The notes below the pieces were generated by a model. That model saw nothing but the letters and a program-made list of their open reading frames with translations, had not been told where the DNA came from and did no database searches. A stretch of 40,930 nucleotides of DNA, taken from positions 1-40,930 of the forward strand of contig CANFVE010000023.1 in assembly GCA_947450365.1 (NCBI GenBank), given 5' to 3'. Positions 7,482 through 17,200 of the stretch are shown here, one piece after another. The DNA comes from Cytophagaceae bacterium (lineage in GTDB: Bacteria > Bacteroidota > Bacteroidia > Cytophagales > Spirosomataceae). How positions within the stretch are numbered: the stretch's first letter is position 1; every line of letters begins with the position of its first letter. A program made the translations under genes and the position numbers.

Positions 7482-8606
7482 TTATTTCGATAAGACCGTT
7501 TGCAAACTTGTTAAGAAGCGGTCTGCCAGCGCTTTATCCATCGCCAAACTCGGCAATAATCGAAGCGTATGCTTTCCCGCATAGCCACAAAAAATATGTT
7601 CCTTAAATAATAAGGCATCCCGAATCGGCCCTACGGCCTCTTCTAACTCGATTCCAATCATCAATCCACGGCCCCGAACTTCTTTCACGCCAGAAATCCC
7701 TTGCAGATGTTGCATCAAATATTCCCCAGTTTTGGCCGCGTTTTGAATTAAATTTTCTTGTTCGATCACATCCAACACCGCATTTCCTGCCACGCAAGCC
7801 AAGTGATTTCCCCCAAAGGTCGTTCCCAATAAGCCATAACTAGCTTTGATATGGGGTGCGATTAATACCCCACCCATTGGAAATCCGTTGCCCATGCCTT
7901 TGGCTGTCGTCATGATATCGGGGTGAATGCCGGCAAATTGATGCGAGAAAAATTGCCCCGAACGGCCATAGCCACATTGCACCGAATCCAAAATCAATTG
8001 GGCGCCCGTTGCATCACAACGTTCCCGCAAGGCCTGTAAAAACGCATCACTCGCCACCTGAATTCCACCGACTCCTTGAATCCCCTCCACAATCACCGCC
8101 GCATGTTCCTCCGTAATGCCTTCGATGAGACCCTCCACCTGGTTAAATGGTAAAAAAGTCACATGCTCCGTCGAGTTGATTGGCGCCACGATGCTCGGAT
8201 TATCCGTCACTGCCACCGCACCCGCCGTCCGGCCATGAAAGGCTTTGGTAAAGGCCACCACTTTTTTGCGACCCGTATGAAATGAAGCTAATTTCAATGC
8301 ATTCTCATTCGACTCCGCCCCTGAATTCGTTAAAAATAAGGTATAATCCGCATAGCCCGATACACGACCTACTTTCTCAGCCAATTCCTCCTGACCCGAA
8401 ATGATAATCGAATTCGAATAAAATCCGATTCGACTCATCTGTTCCGTCATCTTCGCCACATAATAAGGATGCGAATGACCAATCGAAATCACCGCATGGC
8501 CCCCATATAAATCCACATATTCCTGCCCTTGCTTGTCCCAAACCCGACTTCCCTGGGCTTTCACCAGTTCAATGTCATACAAGGGATATACGTCAAATAA
8601 TTTCAT
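7482..8606 (-). CDS. argD: N-acyl-ornithine aminotransferase (ArgD type, class III PLP enzyme)
   Basis: A 374-residue class III pyridoxal-phosphate aminotransferase. In the arginine pathway ArgD transfers an amino group from glutamate to N-acylglutamate semialdehyde. Visible motifs are TNSGAESNENALK (93-105) for cofactor phosphate, FHGRTAGA (123-130), the PLP aspartate Asp207 in LILDSVQCGYGR, and the Schiff-base lysine Lys236 in TTAKGMGNGFPMGG. Position 208, usually Glu in this family (DEVQ), is Ser here. The gene follows argC by 9 bp as the last gene of the operon. In several Bacteroidetes the pathway uses succinyl rather than acetyl intermediates, so the substrate may be N-succinylglutamate semialdehyde. 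That cannot be read from this sequence. Confidence 0.92.
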   Translation of the reverse strand: MKLFDVYPLYDIELVKAQGSRVWDKQGQEYVDLYGGHAVISIGHSHPYYVAKMTEQMSRIGFYSNSIIISGQEELAEKVGRVSGYADYTLFLTNSGAESNENALKLASFHTGRKKVVAFTKAFHGRTAGAVAVTDNPSIVAPINSTEHVTFLPFNQVEGLIEGITEEHAAVIVEGIQGVGGIQVASDAFLQALRERCDATGAQLILDSVQCGYGRSGQFFSHQFAGIHPDIMTTAKGMGNGFPMGGVLIAPHIKASYGLLGTTFGGNHLACVAGNAVLDVIEQENLIQNAAKTGEYLMQHLQGISGVKEVRGRGLMIGIELEEAVGPIRDALLFKEHIFCGYAGKHTLRLLPSLAMDKALADRFLTSLQTVLSK

Positions 8607-8615
8607 TTGTCTAGA

Positions 8616-9566
8616 TTAAAAGCCCACACTTTTTAAATGGAGGCCTTGGTTTTCGGGCCAGCCTAACATCAAGTTCATATTCTGAACCGCCTGTCCGGAT
8701 GCACCTTTAATTAAATTGTCAATAATCGATGTGATCAATAATTGGCCTTCATGCACCTCCAAATGCAATAAACACTTGTTCGTATTCACTACCTGCTTCA
8801 GATCAATCGCCTTCTCACTCACAAATACAAAAGGGGAATGCGCATAGTATTCTTCATACATCGCCACCGCCTCTTCCTGTGTCCCTGCATAATTCGTGTA
8901 GACATTTGCCATAATCCCCCGCGTAAAATTTCCCCGGTACGGAATAAAATGAATGCGCGGTGCGGTTTTACCCATCGAAATCGTTTGAGTGATTTCAGCT
9001 AAATGCTGGTGGGTAAAGGCTTTGTAAATACTTAGGTTATTATTTCGCCAGGAAAAATGACTCGTCGGCGATAAACTCTGTCCCGCTCCTGTGGAACCTG
9101 TAATCGCCGAAACGTGAATATCAGCATTCAATAATCCCTTCGCGGCCATTGGCAACAAGGCCAATTCAATACAGGTCGCAAAACAACCCGGATTCGCGAT
9201 TTTCTGGGCCGACTGAATCTTTTCCTTTTGATATTCCGCCAAACCATATACAAAACCTTCCGATTCATTCCGGAAATCCGTGCTCAAATCGATGATTTTG
9301 GTATGCCAAGGAATCTCATTCGCCGCCAAAAATTTCTTCGATTCCCCATGCCCCGAGCAAATGAATAATACATCCACCGGAGTTAATTTGTCCGTAAAAT
9401 GCAGCGAACAGGTTCCCAATAAATCCGTATGTACATCCGAAACCGGTTTGCCGGCCTGCGAATTTGATAAAATACAGGTAATATGTACATCAGGATGATG
9501 CACTAAAATCCGGAGTAATTCCCCTCCCGTATATCCTGCCGCGCCGACAATCCCTATTTTTGCCAT
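8616..9566 (-). CDS. argC: N-acyl-gamma-glutamyl-phosphate reductase
   Basis: A 316-residue NADPH-dependent reductase that makes N-acylglutamate semialdehyde in arginine synthesis. The N-terminal Rossmann motif GIVGAAGYTGGEL (5-17) is followed by the catalytic cysteine Cys128 in ANPGCFATC, and GSTGAGQSLS in the substrate domain. Length and motifs fit the short ArgC type. The start is 2 bp after the argG stop and the stop is 9 bp before argD, so it is inside one operon. Whether the acyl group is acetyl or succinyl is not visible. Confidence 0.95.
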   Translation of the reverse strand: MAKIGIVGAAGYTGGELLRILVHHPDVHITCILSNSQAGKPVSDVHTDLLGTCSLHFTDKLTPVDVLFICSGHGESKKFLAANEIPWHTKIIDLSTDFRNESEGFVYGLAEYQKEKIQSAQKIANPGCFATCIELALLPMAAKGLLNADIHVSAITGSTGAGQSLSPTSHFSWRNNNLSIYKAFTHQHLAEITQTISMGKTAPRIHFIPYRGNFTRGIMANVYTNYAGTQEEAVAMYEEYYAHSPFVFVSEKAIDLKQVVNTNKCLLHLEVHEGQLLITSIIDNLIKGASGQAVQNMNLMLGWPENQGLHLKSVGF

Positions 9567-9568
9567 GG

Positions 9569-10762
9569 CTATTGATTGTTTACCTTCCGGTGAATCATCG
9601 TTTGGTTCGATACGATCTTCGAATATCCACGCACATCATCTCCGGTCCACGCTTTGTTCATTTCACCATAAGCCCCAAAGACGGATGACATCAAATCGTT
9701 GTCCGACTCGATTCCCAAGATGTAGAAATGATAAGGCGCTAATTGCACATGTACCGTGCCCGTCACCTGATCTTGGGTATCCGATAAAAAGGTTTCGAAA
9801 TTCCGCATCACGGGCTCCAGGAATTGGCCCTCATGCAAGAGCGTACCATACATATCCCCAATGTTCTGCTTCCAGTACAATTGATGTTTCGTTAAAACAT
9901 GTTTTTCCAAGGTATGATGCGCCTTGATAATGATCAAAGGTGCCGCCGCCTCAAATCCTACCCGGCCTTTAATTCCAATAATCGTATCTCCCACGTGAAT
10001 ATCCCTTCCGATCGCAAAGGCACTCGTCCGTTCTGTCAGCGCCCGAATAGCGGCTACCGAGCTTTCGTATATTTCACCATCGATGCCCACAAATTCCCCA
10101 TTTTTAAATTGTAAGGAGATTTTTTCTGGGCTACTTTTGGTTAATTGCGTCGGCCAGGCCTCTTCTGGCAAATACCCATTCGAGGTCAAGGTTTCCTTTC
10201 CTCCCACGGATGTTCCCCAAAGGCCTTTATTGATTGAATAAGCCGCTTTGTGCCATTCTTGTACGACGCCTTTGGATTTTAAATATTCGATTTCCGCCTC
10301 GCGGGATAATTGCAAATCGCGAATCGGGGTGATTACTTCACATCCCGGTACCAAGATGCGGAAAACGACATCAAATCGTACTTGGTCATTACCAGCGCCC
10401 GTACTTCCATGAGCGATGGCCTTGGCGCCTAGTTTTTGGGCATATTTAGCTACAGCGGTGGCTTGGAATACGCGTTCTGCCGAAACGGAAAGGGGATAGG
10501 TGTTGTTTTTCAACACATTTCCGTACACCAAATATTTAATGCAATCTTGGTAATAATCTTCCACCACATCCAAGGTCACATGCGATTCCACGCCCAAGGA
10601 ATAGGCCTTCGCTTCGATTGCCTTTAATTCTTCCGGAGAAAATCCACCAGTATCCACTAAGGCCGAATGCACTTCCATGCCCCGGTCTTCCTTTAAATAT
10701 TTGACACAAAAGGAGGTATCTAATCCTCCACTAAATGCTAAAATTACTTTCGGCTTGCTCAT
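9569..10762 (-). CDS. argG: Argininosuccinate synthase
   Basis: A 397-residue enzyme that joins citrulline and aspartate with ATP to form argininosuccinate. The ATP pyrophosphatase P-loop AFSGGLDTSFC (9-19) is clear, and GAKAIAHGSTGAGNDQVRFD and the PIRDL segment match the synthetase core. The ATG overlaps the stop of the upstream acyltransferase gene by 4 bp, so translation is probably coupled. Being placed between an acyltransferase and argC matches the arginine gene order seen in Bacteroides. argB, argF-type transcarbamylase and argH are not in the window. Confidence 0.97.
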   Translation of the reverse strand: MSKPKVILAFSGGLDTSFCVKYLKEDRGMEVHSALVDTGGFSPEELKAIEAKAYSLGVESHVTLDVVEDYYQDCIKYLVYGNVLKNNTYPLSVSAERVFQATAVAKYAQKLGAKAIAHGSTGAGNDQVRFDVVFRILVPGCEVITPIRDLQLSREAEIEYLKSKGVVQEWHKAAYSINKGLWGTSVGGKETLTSNGYLPEEAWPTQLTKSSPEKISLQFKNGEFVGIDGEIYESSVAAIRALTERTSAFAIGRDIHVGDTIIGIKGRVGFEAAAPLIIIKAHHTLEKHVLTKHQLYWKQNIGDMYGTLLHEGQFLEPVMRNFETFLSDTQDQVTGTVHVQLAPYHFYILGIESDNDLMSSVFGAYGEMNKAWTGDDVRGYSKIVSNQTMIHRKVNNQ

Positions 10763-11433
10763 TGTTCCTTGGATTTTCCTTTCGGTTTGAAAGGCATTAA
10801 TAATTTCTCTTTAAATTTTTTCAATTGGGTGAAATCCGTCATATTCTTCAAAAATATCCATTTTTCATCCTTCTCTTCTTCCGTCTTTTTACTCGCTTCT
10901 TCTGGGTCAAAAATCATGCCCGTGCACAAACATATCTTGCGTTCCGTGCGTGTTAATATGTCGTAATTCACACAGGATTGGCAACCTTTCCAAAAATTAT
11001 CATCGACCGGCAATTCTGAAAAGGTCGTCGGTTCATAACCTAAATCCGAATTTATTTTCATGACCGCCAGAGAGGTCGTAATCCCGATGATTTTCGCATC
11101 TGGATAGCGTGAACGGGATAATTCGAAGGCTTTGGCTTTCACCGCTTTGGCCACACCATATTGGCGATAGGAGGGATTGACGATCAGGCCGGAGTTGGCG
11201 ACAAATTTTCCATGTTGCCATGTTTCGATGTAACAAAACCCAACAAAGCTTCCATCCACATCGTCTGTGGCGATGATGGCTTTGCCTTCCGACATTTTTT
11301 CGCGTAAATATTCTGGGGTACGTTTGGCGATACCTGTTCCTCTGGCTTTGGCAGATTCCGCCATTTCATGGCAGATAGACTCGGCTAGACCGAAGTGGGC
11401 CTCACTTGCAACTTGGACCGTATATGAATTCAT
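10759..11433 (-). CDS. GNAT-family acyltransferase, probable N-acylglutamate synthase (argA-like)
   Basis: A 224-residue protein with a GNAT fold in the first 140 residues, including the acyl-CoA loop region GLIVNPSYRQYGVAKAVKAKAF (82-103) and the typical ending MKINSDLGYEPTT. It is the first gene of the arginine operon, overlapping argG by 4 bp, which points to the first committed step, acylation of glutamate. From memory, a similarly placed Bacteroides protein has been linked by genetics to this step with succinyl-CoA; I cannot confirm homology here. After the GNAT fold comes a cysteine cluster (Cys151, Cys154, Cys168, Cys170 in CQSC and CLC) that could bind a metal, then a charged tail. 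No separate argA or argJ candidate is in the window. Confidence 0.78.
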   Translation of the reverse strand: MNSYTVQVASEAHFGLAESICHEMAESAKARGTGIAKRTPEYLREKMSEGKAIIATDDVDGSFVGFCYIETWQHGKFVANSGLIVNPSYRQYGVAKAVKAKAFELSRSRYPDAKIIGITTSLAVMKINSDLGYEPTTFSELPVDDNFWKGCQSCVNYDILTRTERKICLCTGMIFDPEEASKKTEEEKDEKWIFLKNMTDFTQLKKFKEKLLMPFKPKGKSKEQ

Positions 11434-11469
11434 TGAATGATAAATAAAAATGAGACAAAAAGAGATCGA

Positions 11470-11497
11470 TTTTTAGGTGTTCTTTACACCCTAAAAA
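11470..11497 (-). promoter_or_regulatory. Inverted repeat in the arginine operon leader (operator or attenuator candidate)
   Basis: TTTTTAGGTGT (11470-11480) faces ACACCCTAAAAA (11486-11497) across a 5-nt loop, with one bulged base. It lies 37 bp upstream of the first arginine gene and about 140 bp upstream of the divergent aat. A T run follows shortly after on the minus strand. It could be an ArgR-type operator, an attenuator hairpin or a bidirectional terminator; the sequence does not decide. Confidence 0.55.
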
Positions 11498-11637
11498 TAA
11501 ATCTTCGTCGCCTACGTACTATCAAATAAATGTTCATTTGCTTGGTTAATAATGGCTTTTTGCCAAATTTTGTTGCAATTTAAGGGGCGAATTTCGGCAA
11601 AACCTAGGTTAAATCCCAACATTCCTCGAATTATTTC

Positions 11638-12234
11638 ATGAGCCAATCAGAACCTTTATCCGCCGAACAACTCATTTATGCCTATGCCTCCGGCTATTTT
11701 CCGATGGGCGATGAGGCGAATGAAATTCGCTGGTACAATCCCGACCCCCGCGCCATCATTCCCATCGAAAGCTATGCCCCCGCGAAATCCCTTCGGCCAG
11801 TATTGAATAAAGGGATCTTTGAATGTCGGATCAACCAGGCCTTCGAGCAAGTCATGCGGCATTGTTCCCAACCGCGTTCGGAGGATGATGGCATCTGGAT
11901 TTCCGAAGAAATCATTCAAGCCTATACTGAATTGCACCGCCTGGGACTCGCTCACTCGGTCGAGGTATATGTGGAAGGAGAACAGGTGGGTGGATTATAT
12001 GGGGTTTGTTTAGGCGGGGCTTTTTTTGGGGAGTCGATGTTTTCGTTGGTTTCCAATGCGTCTAAGGTGGCTTTTCATCATTTATTAATCAGGCTTCGCG
12101 AACGAGGGTTTGATTTGTTGGATACGCAGTTCATCAACGACCACGTCGAGCGCCTCGGGGCCATCGAAATACCCCAAGCCGAATATTTGCATCGCTTGGA
12201 AAAAGCTTTGGATAAGAAATGTAATTTTGAGTAA
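11638..12234 (+). CDS. aat: Leucyl/phenylalanyl-tRNA-protein transferase
   Basis: A 198-residue cytoplasmic enzyme that adds Leu or Phe from tRNA to proteins with N-terminal Arg or Lys, marking them for ClpS/ClpAP degradation. The family signatures are visible: YASGYFPMGDE near the N-terminus, IRWYNPDPRAIIP, GGLYGVCLGGAFFGESMFS and DTQFINDHVERLGA. The length matches the shorter form common in Bacteroidota. It opens a plus-strand group with a methyltransferase 10 bp downstream and is divergent from the arginine operon. I see no clear -7 element in the 200-bp gap. Confidence 0.95.
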   Translation: MSQSEPLSAEQLIYAYASGYFPMGDEANEIRWYNPDPRAIIPIESYAPAKSLRPVLNKGIFECRINQAFEQVMRHCSQPRSEDDGIWISEEIIQAYTELHRLGLAHSVEVYVEGEQVGGLYGVCLGGAFFGESMFSLVSNASKVAFHHLLIRLRERGFDLLDTQFINDHVERLGAIEIPQAEYLHRLEKALDKKCNFE

Positions 12235-12244
12235 TTTGCTTCCC

Positions 12245-13135
12245 ATGAGTTTATCCCCCATCACCCATACGAACGAAGTCGTTCACATCAAAGACCTCGA
12301 AACCGCCAAAATCATTCAGCTTTATCAGAAGGATTTTTCCATGGATGTCCAAGCGGAACTCGGGCACATGCCCCGCATCGGGATTTATCAATGCAAAAAA
12401 AGTCTGCTTCGTTTTTATGAGAATTATGAGGAAATCGCCGGAAAGGATGCGTTTTATTGCCAGCTTGCCCGCCAATATCCGGCCTATTATTCGGAAGATA
12501 AATGGGAATTTAATGCGATTTTGCCCTATTTAAAATCCTCGATGGACATCTTGGAAATCGGTGCAGGACATGGGTATTTTTTGCAAAAACTGCGGGGTTT
12601 GGGATTTCAGCAATTGACTGGATTGGAGATTTCGAGTGATGCGGTGGAGGCTTGTCGGGCCAAAGGATTCGACATGATCCAGTTGCCTATCGAGGAACTG
12701 ACCGGCGACCGTCAATTCGACGCGATTTGTTCCTTTCAGATTTTTGAACATTTACCCAATGTGGACGCGGCTCTACGAAAGTCAATCGACGCACTGCGTC
12801 CGGGTGGTTTGATGAGTATTAGTGTACCCAATAACCATTCCTTACTTTTTGCCTTAGAACCCTACCACACGCTGAACTTGCCACCACATCACGTGATGCT
12901 TTGGGATGAAATTTCGCTGGGCAAAATCGCGGATTTATATGGTTTGGAATTAGTGGATATCTTGAAATCGGAGGCAAACCTGTCGGAGAAAAGTAGGATT
13001 TATAAGGCACAATTAACGGGAATTTTTGGTTCCTTTTTTGCTTCCATTCTACATCCTTTGACACGTTTTATGGTCAAAAAATGGATGGGAAATCGCTACG
13101 GCGCCTGCATTATCGCGGTGTATCGCAAGAATTAG
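12245..13135 (+). CDS. Class I SAM-dependent methyltransferase, unknown substrate
   Basis: A 296-residue protein with a Rossmann methyltransferase domain in the middle: motif I MDILEIGAGHGYF (100-112), acidic motif II around LTGLEIS (124-130), FDAICSFQIFEHLPNVDAAL (158-177) and RPGGLMSISVPN. The arrangement resembles UbiG/small-molecule or sugar methyltransferases of the Methyltransf_23 type. The N-terminal 90 residues (DLETAKIIQLYQKDF) are a separate helical part. The C-terminus contains a hydrophobic stretch GIFGSFFASILHPL. The start at 12245 is chosen because it lies 10 bp after aat; the same frame is open further upstream but overlaps aat coding sequence and encodes nothing family-like. 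The substrate is not known. Confidence 0.85.
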   Translation: MSLSPITHTNEVVHIKDLETAKIIQLYQKDFSMDVQAELGHMPRIGIYQCKKSLLRFYENYEEIAGKDAFYCQLARQYPAYYSEDKWEFNAILPYLKSSMDILEIGAGHGYFLQKLRGLGFQQLTGLEISSDAVEACRAKGFDMIQLPIEELTGDRQFDAICSFQIFEHLPNVDAALRKSIDALRPGGLMSISVPNNHSLLFALEPYHTLNLPPHHVMLWDEISLGKIADLYGLELVDILKSEANLSEKSRIYKAQLTGIFGSFFASILHPLTRFMVKKWMGNRYGACIIAVYRKN

Positions 13136-13136
13136 C

Positions 13137-13144
13137 TATATTTG
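13137..13144 (+). promoter_or_regulatory. Bacteroidota -7 element (TATATTTG) before proB
   Basis: TATATTTG matches the Bacteroidota -7 consensus TAnnTTTG and lies 21 bp before the proB start, in the 30-bp gap after the methyltransferase gene. No TTG -33 element is seen at the expected distance. Confidence 0.55.
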
Positions 13145-13165
13145 GGCTGTTTTTAGAATGTTGAT

Positions 13166-14194
13166 ATGGCGAAGCCGATTTTAGTGATCAAGTTTGGTTC
13201 TTCCTCCATTACCCATGCCCATGGCGAGGTGAATGAGGCTACCCTTGAAAAAATCGCGGCTCAAGTGGCTGTGCTTCAGCCAAATTACCACATCGTGTTA
13301 GTGTCTTCCGGGGCCGTTGCTGCCGGGAAATCCGTCATCAAAAATTACAAAGGTAGCCTTTCCGAACGGAAGGCCGCTGCGGCGGTGGGAAATCCTTTGT
13401 TGATCGCCCGATACACGCATTACTTTCAAAAATACGGAATTTCGATCGCCCAGTCCTTGTGCGAAAGACATCATTTTTCCCAACGCGAACAATTTCTCCA
13501 GCTCAAAGAAACCTATCAAGAACTTTGGAAAAGTGATGTGATACCGATCGCGAATGAGAACGACGTAGTCAGCAATGTGGAATTGAAATTCTCAGATAAT
13601 GACGAATTGGCCACACTCATCGCCACCGGTTTTGGAGCGGAAAAATTATTGATTTCGACCTCGGTGGGTGGTCTGCTCGACGCAAACGGCCAAATCATTC
13701 GACACGTCAAACAAATTGATGCCGACATTTTATCCGTGGTAAATTCGGATACATCCAGCACGGGTTTGGGAGGTATGATTTCGAAATTAACCTTTACGCG
13801 CTTGGCTTCTCGACTTGGCATTAAGGTGGTGATTTTTGGGCTTGACCATGGGCAAGGCATCATCGACGCTATGGAGGAAAAAATAGGAACGGTTTTTGAG
13901 GCACAAGCGGCCAGTTTATCTGCTCGCCAAAAATGGTTGGCAGCTGGAAGTTTAATTGCCGGCAAGGTGGTGTTGGATAAAGGCGCGGTAAAGGCAATTG
14001 GCCAACGAAAAAGTTTATTGTCCGTTGGTATTCTCGAGTACCTCGGCGATTTCGAAAAAGGCGAGGTCATCGAGTTATTAGATCCAAGCAAAAACCCGGT
14101 GGCCATCGCTCGGGCACGTTGTTCTCGCAGTGAATTAATCGAAGCTGGCATCAGCATGGAAGTAGCCCATGCGGATGACATTGTCGTTTTTTAG
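13166..14194 (+). CDS. proB: Glutamate 5-kinase
   Basis: A 342-residue enzyme that phosphorylates glutamate as the first step of proline synthesis. The N-terminal amino-acid kinase domain (about 1-245) shows VIKFGSSSIT (7-16), VLVSSGAVAAGK (44-55), PIANENDVV and FSDNDELATLIA, followed by STGLGGMISKL. The C-terminal about 90 residues (WLAAGSLIAGKVVLDKGAVKAI to ARCSRSEL) form a PUA domain. proA is not adjacent. The start MAKPILVIKFGS places the kinase motif in the normal position. It faces secA tail to tail with only 15 bp between stops and no hairpin, so the two transcripts probably overlap. Confidence 0.96.
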   Translation: MAKPILVIKFGSSSITHAHGEVNEATLEKIAAQVAVLQPNYHIVLVSSGAVAAGKSVIKNYKGSLSERKAAAAVGNPLLIARYTHYFQKYGISIAQSLCERHHFSQREQFLQLKETYQELWKSDVIPIANENDVVSNVELKFSDNDELATLIATGFGAEKLLISTSVGGLLDANGQIIRHVKQIDADILSVVNSDTSSTGLGGMISKLTFTRLASRLGIKVVIFGLDHGQGIIDAMEEKIGTVFEAQAASLSARQKWLAAGSLIAGKVVLDKGAVKAIGQRKSLLSVGILEYLGDFEKGEVIELLDPSKNPVAIARARCSRSELIEAGISMEVAHADDIVVF

Positions 14195-14209
14195 AAATAC
14201 GATTTGATT

Positions 14210-17200
14210 CTACGCGATCACGACGGCTTTTCCACTTTCCACATCCTGTTCCACTACCTTATATTTCACGTTTTCCTTCGTGCTTCCATCCATGTATTGA
14301 ACTGTTACGCGTTGGTTTCGATCGGCGATTTTAATCGCTTGTCGGGGAGCGACACGCTCGACTGACCGTTGGGATGGATCATGGTAACCCGGATCCTCCG
14401 TTTCCGAAGAACCACCGGCCAGGCCACCTACTAAGGATGAAATCGCTTCGTCTTTGCTTAATTGCAATTTCGGGGCTTTCTCTTTTGGCGATTTGGCAGA
14501 CGATTGATTTGTCGACTGCACCTCCGGAATTTCGGCTTTGATCACAAAACTGATGGTGTCGATGTTTACCCGGGCCACAAACCGTTGGAATAAATTCACA
14601 GATTCGAATTTGTAGATCAACAACGGATCTTTCTGCTCAAATACCGCATTTTGTACCGATTGTTTCAAATCATCCATCTCACGTAAATGCTCTTTCCATT
14701 CTTGGTCGATCAGCGAGAGGGTGATGAATTTCTCCATTTCAGTCAATACCTCCTTGCCATTCGAATCAATGGTTTTTTGCGCATCTACCACCACGCCCGT
14801 CACCATGCTGCCATTCGTAATAGGCACTTGAATGCCTGAATAGCCTTGGCGCAGCGCTTCTTGGGCCACCTGAATCACTTGCTTGGCGATGCCCTCATTC
14901 TTATTTTTATAATGTTGCTCCGCGGCTAAAAACAATTGTTCCGTTTTGGTTTGAGGCTGCATCCGCTGGAATTCATCCGCGCTAAACGGCGGTTCCATGC
15001 CTAACAATTCAATGACCTTCAGTTCCAATTCCTCATAACTCAGATAATTGGTCGTAATATCTTGACAAACATCAAACAAAATATTGATAATATCCAAAGA
15101 TAATCGTTCGCCTAATAGGGCGTTTTGCCGACGTTTGTAAATCGCATTCCGTTGGTAATTCATCACGTCATCGTATTCCAACAAACGTTTCCGAATCCCA
15201 AAATTATTCTCCTCTACCTTCTTCTGCGCGCGCTCGATCGATGAGGTAATCATCGAATGCTGAATCACTTCGCCCTCTTCCATGCCTAAGCGGTCCATCA
15301 CCTTGGCAATCCGGTCTGACCCAAATAAGCGCATCAAATTATCCTCGAGGGAAACGAAGAATTGAGAAGAACCCACATCACCTTGTCGGCCCGCCCGACC
15401 TCTCAACTGCCGATCCACCCGGCGCGATTCATGTCGTTCCGTACCGATAATGGCCAAACCACCCGAGGCCTTCGATTCAGGGCTCAATTTAATATCCGTT
15501 CCACGACCCGCCATGTTTGTCGCAATCGTCACTTTGCCCGATTGTCCCGCTTCGGCCACAATTTCCGCCTCACGCGCATGTTGCTTTGCATTCAAGACAT
15601 TGTGCTGAATTTTACGAATGTTCAACAAACGACTTAATAATTCCGAGTTTTCAACGGACGTCGTACCCACCAATACCGGCCGGCCTTGGTTGACTAATTC
15701 CTGGATTTCCTCCGCTACCGCATTGTATTTTTCACGGACGGTGCGGTAAACTTTGTCTTCGTGGTCTTTTCGTTGGATCGCTTTGTTGGTTGGAATCGAA
15801 ACGACATCCAACTTATAAATCGTCCAAAATTCCCCTGCTTCCGTTTCTGCCGTTCCCGTCATACCGCCTAATTTGTGGTACATCCGGAAATAATTTTGCA
15901 AGGTAATCGTCGCATAGGTTTGGGAGGCATCTTCCACATTCACGCCTTCTTTCGCTTCGATCGCTTGGTGTAGGCCATCCGAATAGCGCCGACCCTCCAT
16001 CACACGACCCGTTTGCTCATCCACAATCTTCACCTTTCCTTCTACCAAAATGTATTCAGTATCTTTTTCGAAAAGCGCGTATGCCTTTAATAATTGGTTT
16101 ACGGTATGAATTCGGGAGGCTTTTTCGTTGTATTCGCGGATCAACGTTTCCTTTTGGGTCAAGCGCTCCGCATCGGTTAGGCTTGCGTTTTTCTCGATTT
16201 TATTCAGGTCGATGGACAAATCCGGTAAGATAAAGAAATTCGGATCTTCCGTATTCCCGCTCATGAATTCTAAGCCCTTTTCGGTTAATTCAACTTGGTT
16301 GTTTTTCTCCTCGATCGTGAACAAAAGCGGTTCATCCGCCTGCGGCATTAATTTTTGATTTTCTGCTAAATAAATTCCTTCGGTGTCATTTAACAATTGT
16401 TTGTTTCCGCTTTCAGAAAGGAATTTGATCAAAGGCTTGGACTTCGGCAATCCACGAAATGCGCGGAATAAGGCTAATCCACCGTCTTTTTTATTATTGG
16501 CCGCGATTTGTTTTTTTGCTTCGACTAAGAGGTTTTGAACGATTTGTTTTTGGGCTTCGACTAATTTTTGAACACGCGGTTGGAACGCCTCGAATTCTTG
16601 TTCATCGCCCTTTGGAATCGGTCCTGAAATGATTAATGGCGTTCTCGCGTCATCGATTAAAACTGAATCGACCTCATCCACCATGGCAAAATGATGGGGT
16701 CTTTGGACTTGGTCTTCGAGGCTGCGGGCCATATTATCCCGTAAATAATCGAAACCAAATTCATTATTCGTTCCGTAGGTGATATCGGCCATGTAGGCAG
16801 CTCGTCGTGCTTCGGTATTTGGCTCGTGTTTGTCGATGCAATCCACCTTTAAACCATGGAATTCGAACAAAGGTGCGTTCCATTCGGAGTCACGTTTGGC
16901 CAAATAATCATTGACCGTGACGATGTGTACCCCGCGACCCGCCAAAGCATTTAAATAAGTAGGAAGCGTAGAAACCAAGGTTTTTCCTTCCCCGGTACCC
17001 ATTTCAGAAATTTTTCCTTGGTGTAAGACGATACCCCCGATCAATTGGACATCGTAATGAACCATGTCCCAAGTGATCATATTTCCAGCGGCATTCCATT
17101 GGTTTAACCAAATCGCTTTGTCGCCTTCGATCTTTACATTGGATTTTTTGGCAGCCAAGGCTTTATCTTCGAAGGTCGCGCTAACGACCAATTGCTTGTT

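Noticed and set aside
12110..12244. Longer N-terminus for the methyltransferase
   Set aside because: The extra 45 codons overlap aat in another frame and look like random sequence.
13516..14181. Minus-strand frame of 221 codons inside proB
   Set aside because: It is the opposite strand of the conserved kinase gene and its residues (rich in Ser and Pro) match no family.
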